Counted from the stretch's first letter, positions 1 to 9,710 are shown. The stretch: DNA of 25,587 bases from Bacteroidales bacterium UBA5371 (GCA_002407855.1 DHPF01000004.1:1-25587); one strand, 5' to 3'. Translations and numbers: made by a program. The notes: a model not told the origin generated them from the letters alone.

Positions 1-2
1 GT

Positions 3-3000
3 CCCCAAAAAATTAATGTGAGCCTTAATACCTTGCCTTATGTGGAAACGTTTGACAATTATGGTGTAAGCACTAATGATTATCAAGTAGGTCCTCAAAA
101 TTGGTTAGTAACTCTCGTAAATTCCTCTATAACAAATAATGTTTTTCCTTATATTACTGGACAATATTCGTATTCTGCTCCTGGAAGTTTATTTATTGGT
201 CAAGGAGCAAGTGCACGTTTACCTCAAATTGCCAATTCTATTCCTATGGACAGTTTAAGGATTAAATTCAAACTCATGTCTACTGTTGCTAATAGCACGC
301 TGAAACTTAATTTGTCAGATGGATCAATTTATACTGAAAATTTAATCGAATTTGCTTCTATCACTCCTACTGATTTAAATACTTGGCAAGAATATGAAGT
401 TTGGATTGACACTGCTAATGCTCTTTATTCATATATAAAGTTATCCTCTGGAACAATAGATAGTATTAAAAGTTTATATATTGATGATATTGAAATATCT
501 TATCAAAATACTTGTGATAGACCTATTAATCTTAATGTTACAAGCATAAGTACCAATTCTGCTACCATGAGTTTTACTTCACAAGACAATGAAACTCAGT
601 GGAAAATTCAATATAAATCTACTTTTGACTCTTCATGGGTAAATGCAACTACTGTTTCAAATATTACTACAAACCCATACACTATTAATGGTTTGATTAA
701 TTCTACTCCTTATGATGTAAGAATTAAAGCTATTTGCTCCCCTACTGAGGAAAGCGACTGGACTGATACTCGTTTTCATACAAGTATTTCTACTCTTCCT
801 TACTTCAATTCATTTGATAATTATGGAACAGAATTAAGTACTATACCTTATGGTTGGACAAAAATCAATGATAATAATAATGCTACTTCAACTATTATAA
901 TATATAATTATTCGCCTCCTGTCGGATTTATATTTGCATCTAAAACAACAGACTATAATTATTTAATCACCCCTAAATTTGATACTCAAATTCAGCTTAA
1001 TTCGCTTAGAGTTAAATTTCAATTTACTGCTTTTTCAACCCCAAGCAGGTTAATTATTGGTGTTATGACCGATCCAACAGATACAAGCTCATTTGTTCAA
1101 GTTGGAGAAGTAAATTCTAGTTTAATTTATAACTGGGAAGAAAAAGAAGTATTATTAAGCTCATATAATGGCAATGGAAAATATATAGCTTTCAGAGCCC
1201 CTTCTAATTCACAAGTGGCTATTGATAATTTGGAAATTAGCACAATTCCTTCTTGCATTAGACCAAAAAATATTACCTTAACCAATATTAGTGCTTATTC
1301 TGCCTCCATTTCTTTTATTCCTCAAAACAATGAATCCCAGTGGGAACTTCAACATAAACTATCAACTGATACTTTATGGGCAAATGCTACAACAAGTAAT
1401 TTTACTACAAATTCTTATACAATAAATGGTTTAACGAGTAAAACAGCTTATGATTTTAGAGTTAGAGCCATTTGTTCAACAAATGATAGTAGTGAGTGGA
1501 TTTATTCTTCTTTTTTTACAGCAATTGACTCTTTACCTTGGGCTGATTCGTTTGATAGTTATGGAACAGGAGGAACAGCTATATTCCCTAAATATGGTTG
1601 GAGTAAAATAGTTAATTATTTCTCTGATTATGTATATATTTCAAGTGGGGGCTTTTCTTCCCCTGGTACTTTAAGATTTTACACCAGAACGAATCCTAAT
1701 AACTATGCTATTTCTCCAAAGATTGATAATTCAATACCTATAAATGCTTTAAGAGCAAAATTTAAATTGAAAATTCAGAACATTAATCATAAATTGATTG
1801 TTGGGGTAATGTCTGACCCAAGAGATACAAGTACTTTTGTTCAGGTTGAGGAATTGAGTTTGAATGTTGCAAACACATGGAAGGATGTAGAGGTATTGTT
1901 TAACTCCTACAATGGAAATGGTCAATATATTGCTTTTAAATCAAAAAATATAGGTACTTGTAATATTTATATTGATGACTTTGAAATTTCAACTCTTCCT
2001 TCATGTGTTAGACCAAGTCAAATAAATGTTTCAAATATAACTCCTACGAATATGGATGTGGCTTGGTTTGCAAATAATAATACAAATCATTGGGAGATTG
2101 AATACAAGCCTTATTCTGATACTTCATGGCAAAATGCAGTTAGGATTTCCAACATAACTACAAATCCATTTTATTTAACCAATCTACAGCCATCAACAGT
2201 TCTTTCATTAAGAATCAGAGCCATTTGTTCTTCTACTGATAGTAGTGAGTGGACATATTATGAAAAACCAATTTATGGAGAAAACTTAGATTTCTCTTAT
2301 GGTAATTTTGTTAATTGGAAAGCATATTATGCAACAAATACAAGTACAACAATTTTAAAACAATTTTCAAATTGGACTCAGACTATTGCAGATACTAATG
2401 ATATGGTTTCAAATGCTATGTTTGTAAATATTTATAGTGATACTAATGCAAATGATAATCTTATTCCTGCACTTAAAACTATTCCTACAGGATATACACA
2501 TTCTGCATCAATTAACAAATATGATTATTATGCTCAAATAGTAAGTAAACTCCAATATGATTTAGACGTTGATTATTCCAATTATTTACTAACTCTTAAT
2601 TATGCTATTGTTTTCACAAGATTTAATTATAATGGTTTATCAGGATCTAATTTCTCAATAGAAGTTCTTAATTTGGTTGATTCAAATGGAGTGTTTGTTG
2701 AAAATGGTAGAGTATTCCCAGATTCATATTATGATACAATTGGGGTACTAACTCCTTCTGGTTGGAATTATTCTGAATCTAATCCTAACTATAATTGGAA
2801 ACCTTGGACAGAAATGAAACTTGATTTATCAAGTAAAATTGGTCAAAAAGTTAGAGTAAAGATAATAACAGCCAAACCAAGAGAATATTATCATAAAGCT
2901 TATAGTTATTTTGCAGGAAAAACAGAAGGGTTTGAACAAGCAACTTGCTATCCTCCACTAACAGTAAATGTTGATGATGTTGGTTCAACTTATGCAAATA

Positions 3001-5705
3001 TTAGCTTTGATAGAACAATGCCTATTGATAGTAATTGGTTAATACAATATAGAGAGATTGGTGATAGTGTTTGGAACTATGTTAGTTTTGATACTAATAA
3101 TTATGTACTAAATAATTTATCACCTGAGTCTAACTATGAGGCATTCGTTCAAACTCTTTGTACTGACTCCACATACTCCGATTCAAGTCAATTCATTACT
3201 TTCTCAACCACTACTCTTAATATTGATTCAATGTTTAATAATCAAACTGCTTATCTTTGTGGTAAATATTTTTATGATGATGGTGGTCAGGATAATAATC
3301 ATTCTAATAATACTAACTATACATTTACAATTTGTCCTACTCGCAAAGCACATCAAACCATAAATATTAAAAGAGTATCGGTTAATTTTGAAGAGTTTTC
3401 TTTGGGTCAAGGTGATGTTATGAGAGCTTTTAGTGGAAGGAGTATTAATCCTCAAACTCAACTAAGCATTGGAAGTACATTTGATTTTACTGGAAACTTC
3501 CTAGTAAACAAATCTCTAATTGCTAATCTTTCCGACACAAGTGGATGCATTACTTTTAACTTAATTACTAATGCATCTGATTCTTCTTCTGGATTTAAGG
3601 CTTATGCTGATTGCATAGACCGTTGTCAAAATGTTATTGCTGACTTAGATACATTTTTTATAAAATATGATTCCTTAGGAAATACCTCTACTCATCTTAT
3701 TAAAGCCATTACCGATTCTGTTTATTCTGCCACTGATAACTCTTGGACATATAATACTTATAGGGCTATTGACTTTTGTGAAGGTGATCTAATTACTCTT
3801 GTTGCTAAACCTCAGTTTCCTGACAATAATTCTTATTATAATCAATCTATGAATAATTGCATTTATTATTGGAGTTTTGGAGATAGAACCTATGATACAG
3901 TTCATTATAATAATATGGTTGGACATATTTGGACAATGACTAAGGCTTATGAACTGGAGTTAAATGTATTAGATACCACTTTCAGTTATTTGAATGGGGT
4001 TGGTTGTAGGAGCAATAACAATATTAATACTATGATTAGGATGACTCAAAATCCAATTAAAGAAGTGAAATCTCCTATTGATATTTGTTCAGGAACTCCT
4101 TTTATATTGAATGTTGGTTTTGATACTAATTCAACAATCGTTATTGATTCAATCAAAAGAGTGGAAAGAATTTCTGGATTATTTGATTCTCTTGTTATTA
4201 TTCCTGATGGTCCAGTTTGTCCTTCACTATTTATGGAAACCTCAATTTTCTTTGATGAGTTTTTACCAAATGAAACTTTTGATAATATAAGCGACATAAG
4301 AAGTATATGTATTAATATGGAACATTCATTTACTGGAGATATTTCAATTGAGCTTTATTGTCCAACAGGACAAAAGACTATTCTTAAGCATTACAATCAT
4401 TCTGGTTCAGCAAAAATGGGACAACCAATTGATGTTAGCGTAGGCTGCGAAATGTCTCCATCAAATCCTCCTGGAATTGGATGGACATATTGTTTCTCTA
4501 ATCAATACTTAGATTCTGCAAGAGGTGTTATTTCAGGAAATATGTTTCCAGTTATTGATTCTTCCAATACTATAAATAATACTAAGTATTTCCAAACTCC
4601 TGTTCAAAATGCAACAAGTGCTGAAACAGGCTTAGAAACTCCTGATTTAAATGGTTTCAACTCTTTAATAGGTTGTCCTTTAAATGGGGAATGGAAACTA
4701 AGAATTGCAGATTATTGGGGTATAGATAATGGGTTTTTATTCTGGTGGAAATTAGATTTAGGACAGATAACAACATGGGATTATCAAGCAAGTTTGGACA
4801 CTATTATTGTTGAAGGATTGAACGCATATAACCTTTCTAATGACACTGTTGTTATAACACCTCCTATTGATACTTCTGGGATAATTCGTTATGAAGTGAG
4901 TGTTATAGATGATTTTGGTTGTATCTGGGATACTGCTACCTATCTGAATGTGGCACAAAGCCCAGTGGTTAATCTTGGTAAAGATACATCAAGCTGTGAG
5001 CAATTTAGTATAGTGTTGGATTGTGGAAATCCTGATGCTTTTAGTTATTTATGGCTTCCTTACGGAGATACAACCCAAAGCATTATTGCTCAATCCTTAT
5101 CTGACACAAATTCATTAATATCCTATATTGCACAAGTAACCAATTATAATGGTTCAATATATTGTATATCTTCCGACACAATAAACCTTATTAACCTTAC
5201 CCCTTTAACCCCTATAAACTTAAATATTGAAACTCAAACATCTTCATTCTTAATAAATTGGCAAGCAAGTGCTCAAAGCTACGAATTGTATAGAAATGAT
5301 AGCTTAATTGCAATAACACAAGAATTGGAATATATTGATACAAACCTTATACTTGGAAACACCTATTGCTATAAGATTAAAGCATTAAGTGGTGGTTGTG
5401 AAAGTATTATATCTAATGAAGTATGTGAGATTTTCCTTGATATTAATACAATTGAAACAAATAGCTTTAACGCCCTACTCTACCCTAACCCAACCAATAA
5501 CAAAACCATACTTAAAGTTGAGGGACTAAAAGAAAGTACAAATGTTAGTATCTATGATATGTCAGGAAAAAAACTAAGAGAACTAACTCTAAACCCTACC
5601 CAAACAGAATTAGAATTAGACTTCTCGGACTTTGTTAAAGGTGTTTATACCATAAGAATAACCAACTCTACAATAAATATTACAAAGAAGTTAGTAAAGC
5701 AGTAA
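3..5705 (+). CDS. Large secreted multidomain protein with T9SS type A sorting domain (5' partial)
   Basis: The frame is open through the left edge, and the GTG at 18 sits inside a repeat, so this is not the true start; signal peptide and N-terminus lie outside. Numbered from codon 18, the 1895 residues hold three modules of a jelly-roll adhesin-like domain (about 1-163, 258-411, 505-661; each starts with a LPY/LPW...FDxYG motif) followed by a fibronectin type III domain (164-257, 413-502, 663-748). Then come a unique stretch (750-975), a fourth FN3 (977-1066), a CUB-like domain (1072-1203), a PKD-like domain with YYWSFGD (about 1255-1335), a proprotein-convertase P-like domain (1422-1585; FTGDISIEL, NGEWKLRIAD), an Ig/PKD-like stretch (from 1649), a fifth FN3 (1730-1805) and the C-terminal sorting domain (1814-1895; LYPNPTNN, VSIYDMSGK, KGVYTIRI, ending KKLVKQ). 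The sorting domain predicts export by T9SS and anchoring or release at the surface. No catalytic domain is visible in this part. Adhesin or glycan-binding role is inference. Confidence 0.9.
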   Translation, partial: PQKINVSLNTLPYVETFDNYGVSTNDYQVGPQNWLVTLVNSSITNNVFPYITGQYSYSAPGSLFIGQGASARLPQIANSIPMDSLRIKFKLMSTVANSTLKLNLSDGSIYTENLIEFASITPTDLNTWQEYEVWIDTANALYSYIKLSSGTIDSIKSLYIDDIEISYQNTCDRPINLNVTSISTNSATMSFTSQDNETQWKIQYKSTFDSSWVNATTVSNITTNPYTINGLINSTPYDVRIKAICSPTEESDWTDTRFHTSISTLPYFNSFDNYGTELSTIPYGWTKINDNNNATSTIIIYNYSPPVGFIFASKTTDYNYLITPKFDTQIQLNSLRVKFQFTAFSTPSRLIIGVMTDPTDTSSFVQVGEVNSSLIYNWEEKEVLLSSYNGNGKYIAFRAPSNSQVAIDNLEISTIPSCIRPKNITLTNISAYSASISFIPQNNESQWELQHKLSTDTLWANATTSNFTTNSYTINGLTSKTAYDFRVRAICSTNDSSEWIYSSFFTAIDSLPWADSFDSYGTGGTAIFPKYGWSKIVNYFSDYVYISSGGFSSPGTLRFYTRTNPNNYAISPKIDNSIPINALRAKFKLKIQNINHKLIVGVMSDPRDTSTFVQVEELSLNVANTWKDVEVLFNSYNGNGQYIAFKSKNIGTCNIYIDDFEISTLPSCVRPSQINVSNITPTNMDVAWFANNNTNHWEIEYKPYSDTSWQNAVRISNITTNPFYLTNLQPSTVLSLRIRAICSSTDSSEWTYYEKPIYGENLDFSYGNFVNWKAYYATNTSTTILKQFSNWTQTIADTNDMVSNAMFVNIYSDTNANDNLIPALKTIPTGYTHSASINKYDYYAQIVSKLQYDLDVDYSNYLLTLNYAIVFTRFNYNGLSGSNFSIEVLNLVDSNGVFVENGRVFPDSYYDTIGVLTPSGWNYSESNPNYNWKPWTEMKLDLSSKIGQKVRVKIITAKPREYYHKAYSYFAGKTEGFEQATCYPPLTVNVDDVGSTYANISFDRTMPIDSNWLIQYREIGDSVWNYVSFDTNNYVLNNLSPESNYEAFVQTLCTDSTYSDSSQFITFSTTTLNIDSMFNNQTAYLCGKYFYDDGGQDNNHSNNTNYTFTICPTRKAHQTINIKRVSVNFEEFSLGQGDVMRAFSGRSINPQTQLSIGSTFDFTGNFLVNKSLIANLSDTSGCITFNLITNASDSSSGFKAYADCIDRCQNVIADLDTFFIKYDSLGNTSTHLIKAITDSVYSATDNSWTYNTYRAIDFCEGDLITLVAKPQFPDNNSYYNQSMNNCIYYWSFGDRTYDTVHYNNMVGHIWTMTKAYELELNVLDTTFSYLNGVGCRSNNNINTMIRMTQNPIKEVKSPIDICSGTPFILNVGFDTNSTIVIDSIKRVERISGLFDSLVIIPDGPVCPSLFMETSIFFDEFLPNETFDNISDIRSICINMEHSFTGDISIELYCPTGQKTILKHYNHSGSAKMGQPIDVSVGCEMSPSNPPGIGWTYCFSNQYLDSARGVISGNMFPVIDSSNTINNTKYFQTPVQNATSAETGLETPDLNGFNSLIGCPLNGEWKLRIADYWGIDNGFLFWWKLDLGQITTWDYQASLDTIIVEGLNAYNLSNDTVVITPPIDTSGIIRYEVSVIDDFGCIWDTATYLNVAQSPVVNLGKDTSSCEQFSIVLDCGNPDAFSYLWLPYGDTTQSIIAQSLSDTNSLISYIAQVTNYNGSIYCISSDTINLINLTPLTPINLNIETQTSSFLINWQASAQSYELYRNDSLIAITQELEYIDTNLILGNTYCYKIKALSGGCESIISNEVCEIFLDINTIETNSFNALLYPNPTNNKTILKVEGLKESTNVSIYDMSGKKLRELTLNPTQTELELDFSDFVKGVYTIRITNSTINITKKLVKQ

Positions 5706-5880
5706 ATTAGTATTGCAGAGTACTAAACAATTAGTATTGCTTTTCATCGTGCGGCTGGTATTTATTGATGTTGTTGCTTTGTATTGCAAAGAAATCTCAT
5801 ACTACAAAAATTAGCATAATAAAATATTCTGTTAATTCATTTAATATATACTACTTATCTTTATTATATTTTTGCTTTAA

Positions 5881-5985
5881 TAACTCTTGATTCTAATTTT
5901 CTAACTCTTGATTCTAATTTAATAACTCTTGATTTTAATTTCGTAGAACTTGATTCTAAAAAATTAAAACTAAGAGTTATTTTAT
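5881..5985 (+). repeat. Array A: five 21-bp units, family shared with arrays C and D
   Basis: Units start at 5881, 5902, 5923, 5944 and 5965, exactly 21 bp apart. Units 1 and 2 have the core TAACTCTTGATTCTA and unit 3 differs by one base (TAACTCTTGATTTTA). Unit 4 is TAGAACTTGATTCTA, a near-perfect dyad made of two copies of the right arm. Unit 5 is TAAAACTAAGAGTTA, where the right arm is the mirror of TAACTC. The rest of each unit is an AT-rich spacer. The region is not coding. No known repeat family name comes to mind. Confidence 0.9.
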
Positions 5986-6259
5986 GTTTATTTAATAATC
6001 TAATATTCATTATTTTAACACTGCAATATTATTTTATGGATTATTTATTGACTTGCTAATTGCACTAAGCTAAGTATAAGTTTACAGTTTTGCAATGCAA
6101 AGAAACACTTATAGTAATATAGTGAGGAATAGCATATTATTAAGCAGGAAGGGTGCTTTTATTTTAAGTGATAAAGTTAAGAGTTCTATTTTGAATAGTG
6201 GCTATCAAAATTGTTATTAATATATACTTTTTATGTGTTTTTATGTCAATTATTTTTCG

Positions 6260-6267
6260 TACATTTG
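6260..6267 (+). promoter_or_regulatory. Promoter -7 element of gyrB
   Basis: TACATTTG matches the Bacteroidota TAnnTTTG consensus, 29 bp before the ATG at 6297. The expected -33 position reads TTT rather than TTG, so the upstream half is weak. Confidence 0.6.
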
Positions 6268-6296
6268 CAGATTGATTATAAAAAATAATAGTGAAG

Positions 6297-8243
6297 ATGA
6301 GTGAAGAATTGAATAATAAGAAAAATGGTTATTCGGCTGATAATATTACAGTTTTAGAAGGATTGGAGGCTGTTCGCTTACGTCCTGCGATGTATATTGG
6401 CGATGTTAATACAAGAGGGCTACACCATTTGGTTTATGAGGTTGTTGATAATTCCATTGATGAGGCTTTGGCTGGATTTTGTACTAAGATAAATGTTTCT
6501 ATTTTAGAGGATAATTCTATTAAGGTTGAAGATAATGGTCGTGGTATTCCTGTGGATATGCACGAGAAGGAAGGTAGAAGTGCTTTGGAAGTTGTTATGA
6601 CTGTTTTGCATGCTGGCGGTAAGTTTGATAAGGGTTCTTATAAGGTTTCTGGTGGTCTGCATGGTGTTGGGGTTAGCTGCGTGAATGCTTTGTCTTCACA
6701 TATGAAGGTTAGTGTACATCGTGATGGAAAACAATACGAACAGGAGTATGAAAGAGGTATTCCTATGTATTCTGTAAGGGAAGTTGGTTCTTCTAATAAG
6801 ACAGGAACAATAACAGAATTTTTGCCAGATAACACTATATTCACCATTTCTAAATATGAATATGAAACTCTTTGCAATCGTTTGAGAGAATTAGCTTTTT
6901 TAAATAAAGGCTTGGAGTTGAATATCACTGACTATCGTACAAAGGATGAAGAGGGTAATTATCTTTCTGAAACTTTCTATTCTGAAAATGGGTTAAAAGA
7001 TTTTATTGAATACTTAGATGGCAACAGAGAAAAACTAATGCCAGAGCCTATTTATATAGAAGGAGAAAAGCAAGATATTCCTATTGAAATAGCAATGCAG
7101 TACAATACTTCCTTTACCGAAAATATCCATTCTTATGTAAATAATATTAATACTCACGAAGGAGGAACTCATCTTTCTGGTTTTCGCCGTGGATTGACTC
7201 GTACTTTGAAAAGCTATGCTGATAAGAGCGGTATGTTGGAAAAGTTGAAGTTTGAAATAACAGGTGATGACTTCCGTGAGGGACTTACATCAGTTATTTC
7301 GGTTAAGGTTCAAGAGCCACAATTTGAAGGTCAGACCAAAACTAAATTAGGGAATTCTGAGGTTATGGGAGCAGTTGATCAGATTGTTTCGGAACTGCTT
7401 ACTAATTTCTTAGAAGAAAATCCAAAGGAAGCCAAATTAATTGTTAATAAGGTTATCCTTGCTGCAACGGCTCGACATGCTGCCAGAAAGGCAAGAGAAT
7501 TGGTTCAGCGTCAAACTGTTCTTGGGGTTGCAGGACTTCCTGGTAAGTTAGCTGATTGTTCGGATACTGACCCTGCAAAATGCGAACTCTTCTTAGTGGA
7601 AGGGGACTCAGCAGGTGGAACTGCTAAGCAAGGACGTAATAGAATGTACCAAGCAATCCTTCCTTTAAGAGGTAAGATACTAAATGTTGAAAAAGCAATG
7701 CCTCATAGGGTTTTGGATTCTGACGAAATAAAGAATATATATACTGCTCTCGGTGTTTCAATAGGAACAGCTGATGATAGCAAAGCTTTGAATATGGAGA
7801 AATTACGTTATCATAAGATAGTAATTATGACTGATGCCGACGTTGATGGTAGCCATATTGCAACACTTATTCTAACTTTCTTCTTCCGTTATATGAAAGA
7901 GTTGATAGAGAATGGATATGTTTATATAGCAACACCTCCTCTTTACTTGGTTAAAAAAGGGAAGCAAGAGCGTTATTGTTGGACTGAGGAAGAAAGACAA
8001 GCAGCTCAGGAAGAGTTTGGAGAAACAGGAGTTTCTGTTCAAAGATACAAGGGGCTTGGAGAAATGAGCGAAACTCAACTTTGGGAAACGACAATGAATC
8101 CAGAAACCAGAACTTTCCGTCAAGTGGATATTGAAAATGCAACCGAAGCTGATAGGATCTTCTCTATGCTTATGGGTGATGAAGTTCCTCCGAGAAGAGA
8201 ATTTATTGAGAAGAATGCTACTTATGCAAATATTGACGCATAA
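6297..8243 (+). CDS. gyrB: DNA gyrase subunit B
   Basis: ATP-binding subunit of DNA gyrase (type IIA topoisomerase), which with GyrA introduces negative supercoils. The GHKL ATPase is at the N-terminus (VVDNSIDEA near residue 49, then DNGRGIP and GGLHGVG). The transducer domain follows, then a TOPRIM domain with FLVEGDSAGG (about 432) and DADVDGSHI (about 514), and the C-terminal tail with RREFIE. The 648-residue length is normal for the family without the insert of some proteobacteria. A GTG two codons earlier (6291) is also in frame. I chose the ATG because MSEE is the usual start in relatives and the spacing to the -7 element is better. The last 26 bp overlap the convergent flippase gene. 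gyrA is not in the window. Confidence 0.98.
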   Translation: MSEELNNKKNGYSADNITVLEGLEAVRLRPAMYIGDVNTRGLHHLVYEVVDNSIDEALAGFCTKINVSILEDNSIKVEDNGRGIPVDMHEKEGRSALEVVMTVLHAGGKFDKGSYKVSGGLHGVGVSCVNALSSHMKVSVHRDGKQYEQEYERGIPMYSVREVGSSNKTGTITEFLPDNTIFTISKYEYETLCNRLRELAFLNKGLELNITDYRTKDEEGNYLSETFYSENGLKDFIEYLDGNREKLMPEPIYIEGEKQDIPIEIAMQYNTSFTENIHSYVNNINTHEGGTHLSGFRRGLTRTLKSYADKSGMLEKLKFEITGDDFREGLTSVISVKVQEPQFEGQTKTKLGNSEVMGAVDQIVSELLTNFLEENPKEAKLIVNKVILAATARHAARKARELVQRQTVLGVAGLPGKLADCSDTDPAKCELFLVEGDSAGGTAKQGRNRMYQAILPLRGKILNVEKAMPHRVLDSDEIKNIYTALGVSIGTADDSKALNMEKLRYHKIVIMTDADVDGSHIATLILTFFFRYMKELIENGYVYIATPPLYLVKKGKQERYCWTEEERQAAQEEFGETGVSVQRYKGLGEMSETQLWETTMNPETRTFRQVDIENATEADRIFSMLMGDEVPPRREFIEKNATYANIDA

Positions 8244-9654
8244 GACTCATCACTTGTTTTAATTCTTGCATTTTAGTTAGCTTGGCAACTAAATAGTAAA
8301 TTACAACTCCTATAATAACACCCAATATTAGTTTGGATACATTATTAATGTCTATAAAATTCACCAAATAAACCACTGCACTCATAATAAATGATACAAT
8401 CAATATCTTTGATATATCTATTATTTGTGATTTAATGCTAAGAGCAATTAGCTTAGATGAAAAATAATTGTTTAAACCAAGATTAATAATTGCATAAACA
8501 ATTAGACTCAAACAAACATAATAAACACCAAAAGGTAGACTTATAAATAAAAGAGCAATGCCAATGGTTTTCTTAACAATTTCTAAACGAAAGAATAAAT
8601 CACTTCTTCCTTTCACCTGCATAAGATTTTGATGAATTGCATTAAGTGGATAAAACATATAATATATAGACAGAATTTGTAGCATAGGGATAATACCTCT
8701 CCACTTCTCTGTTAGGATAAGAATTATAAAAGGCTCTGAAAGTGCAGCAAGGCCGGCCATTAATGGAAAAACAATAAAAGCAGCAAGGTTCAGATATTGA
8801 CGCACTATATTTTTGAGTCTTTCATCATCATCTTGTATTGAAGACATTATAGGGTAACTAACACGCCAAACTACACCTGTTAAATTAGAAGAAGGAAATT
8901 GAGCAAATTGTTCTGCTCTTGTGTAATATCCCAACTGAGAAGCAGAGAAACGCTTCCCAATAACTAATGTGTAAAGATTTAAGTAAATGGTATGTAGAAG
9001 ATTTGCTGCTAATATTTTAGAACCAAAACCAAAAAGCCTGTCAAAAGATTCTTTTGAGAATATAAGCTTAGGCTTCCACTTAGCAAAATACCAAAATAAA
9101 GATGTCTGTATAATATTTATTGATGTGAACTGAAAAACCAAAGCCCAAACACCAAAGCCTTTATAAGCCATAACAATCCCTATAACTCCTCCAATAAGAA
9201 CCGAAATTAAAGATGCTTTCGCCTGAGTTTTAAAGTCTATTTTAATGGTAAGGATGGTTTTTTGAATAACTTGAAAGGCAAGAATAATTAAATTAATTGA
9301 CATTACCTGAGTAATAAGTTTTAGCTTTGGCATATTATAGAACTCAGATATTACACCCGAACAGGAAAATAAAATTATAGCTAAAACAATACCTATTATT
9401 ATATTAAAATAGAAGACCGTAGAGTAGTCAGTGTTGTTGCGGTCTTTCTTTTGAATTAGAGCATTGGAAAAGCCTCCATCGGTAAAAGTTTGAGCAATTG
9501 CCATAAAGATAGCAAGCATTCCTATCAAACCATAGTCCTCTGGAAGCAGGATTCGTGCAATTATTATTTGAACAATAAATTGAATAATTTGCACAGAGAA
9601 ACGCTCCACTGCACTCCAAACAACTCCGTTTACTGCTTTTTGTTTTATATCCAT
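8218..9654 (-). CDS. Polysaccharide flippase, Wzx/MOP family (COG2244)
   Basis: Integral inner-membrane protein of 478 residues with about 12-14 hydrophobic segments spread over its whole length, the usual size and layout of Wzx-type O-antigen or capsule repeat-unit flippases of the MOP superfamily. The N-terminus is typical (VWSAVERFSVQ, ARILLPEDYGLIGM, FTDGGFSNALIQ). It probably moves lipid-linked oligosaccharide across the inner membrane; the substrate cannot be told. An in-frame TTG at 9663 would add three residues, but the -7 element at 9672-9679 puts the transcript start about there, so the ATG at 9652-9654 is preferred. It stands alone, without glycosyltransferase neighbours, between gyrB and pyrG. 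Its 3' end runs 26 bp into gyrB. Confidence 0.92.
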   Translation of the reverse strand: MDIKQKAVNGVVWSAVERFSVQIIQFIVQIIIARILLPEDYGLIGMLAIFMAIAQTFTDGGFSNALIQKKDRNNTDYSTVFYFNIIIGIVLAIILFSCSGVISEFYNMPKLKLITQVMSINLIILAFQVIQKTILTIKIDFKTQAKASLISVLIGGVIGIVMAYKGFGVWALVFQFTSINIIQTSLFWYFAKWKPKLIFSKESFDRLFGFGSKILAANLLHTIYLNLYTLVIGKRFSASQLGYYTRAEQFAQFPSSNLTGVVWRVSYPIMSSIQDDDERLKNIVRQYLNLAAFIVFPLMAGLAALSEPFIILILTEKWRGIIPMLQILSIYYMFYPLNAIHQNLMQVKGRSDLFFRLEIVKKTIGIALLFISLPFGVYYVCLSLIVYAIINLGLNNYFSSKLIALSIKSQIIDISKILIVSFIMSAVVYLVNFIDINNVSKLILGVIIGVVIYYLVAKLTKMQELKQVMSLMRQYLHK

Positions 9655-9671
9655 TGAGTGCAAAATTAATA

Positions 9672-9679
9672 CAAATATA
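9672..9679 (-). promoter_or_regulatory. Promoter -7 element of the flippase gene
   Basis: CAAATATA on the plus strand is TATATTTG on the minus strand, a full TAnnTTTG match, 17 bp upstream of the ATG at 9654. No TTG is found at the ideal -33 distance. It lies back to back with the pyrG element. Confidence 0.6.
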
Positions 9680-9702
9680 CTTAATGCAAATCAAAAAAGA
9701 AT

Positions 9703-9710
9703 TATATTTG
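9703..9710 (+). promoter_or_regulatory. Promoter -7 element of pyrG
   Basis: TATATTTG, a full match to TAnnTTTG, 36 bp before the pyrG ATG. Only 23 bp separate it from the oppositely directed flippase element, so polymerases at the two sites should interfere. Confidence 0.6.

Larger units (their letters stand above)
5706..6296. other. Intergenic region upstream of gyrB
   Basis: This gap of about 590 bp has no credible gene. It contains repeat array A (5881-5985), a TATTTTTG promoter-like element at 5867-5874 just before it, and two related palindromes (5777-5791 and 6089-6101). A weak hairpin with a T-rich tail is present (AAGCA at 6142-6146, TGCTT at 6154-6158, then TTATTTT). The gyrB promoter lies at 6260-6267. 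No clear terminator follows the large secreted protein. Confidence 0.6.

Noticed and set aside
18..20. GTG at 18 as the start of the large secreted protein
   Set aside because: The frame is open upstream to the window edge, the preceding codons continue a linker like those between the internal repeats, and no signal peptide follows.
5881..5985. Arrays as a CRISPR
   Set aside because: Unit length is 21-22 bp with AT-rich spacers of only 5-6 bp and no cas genes; spacers are far too short.
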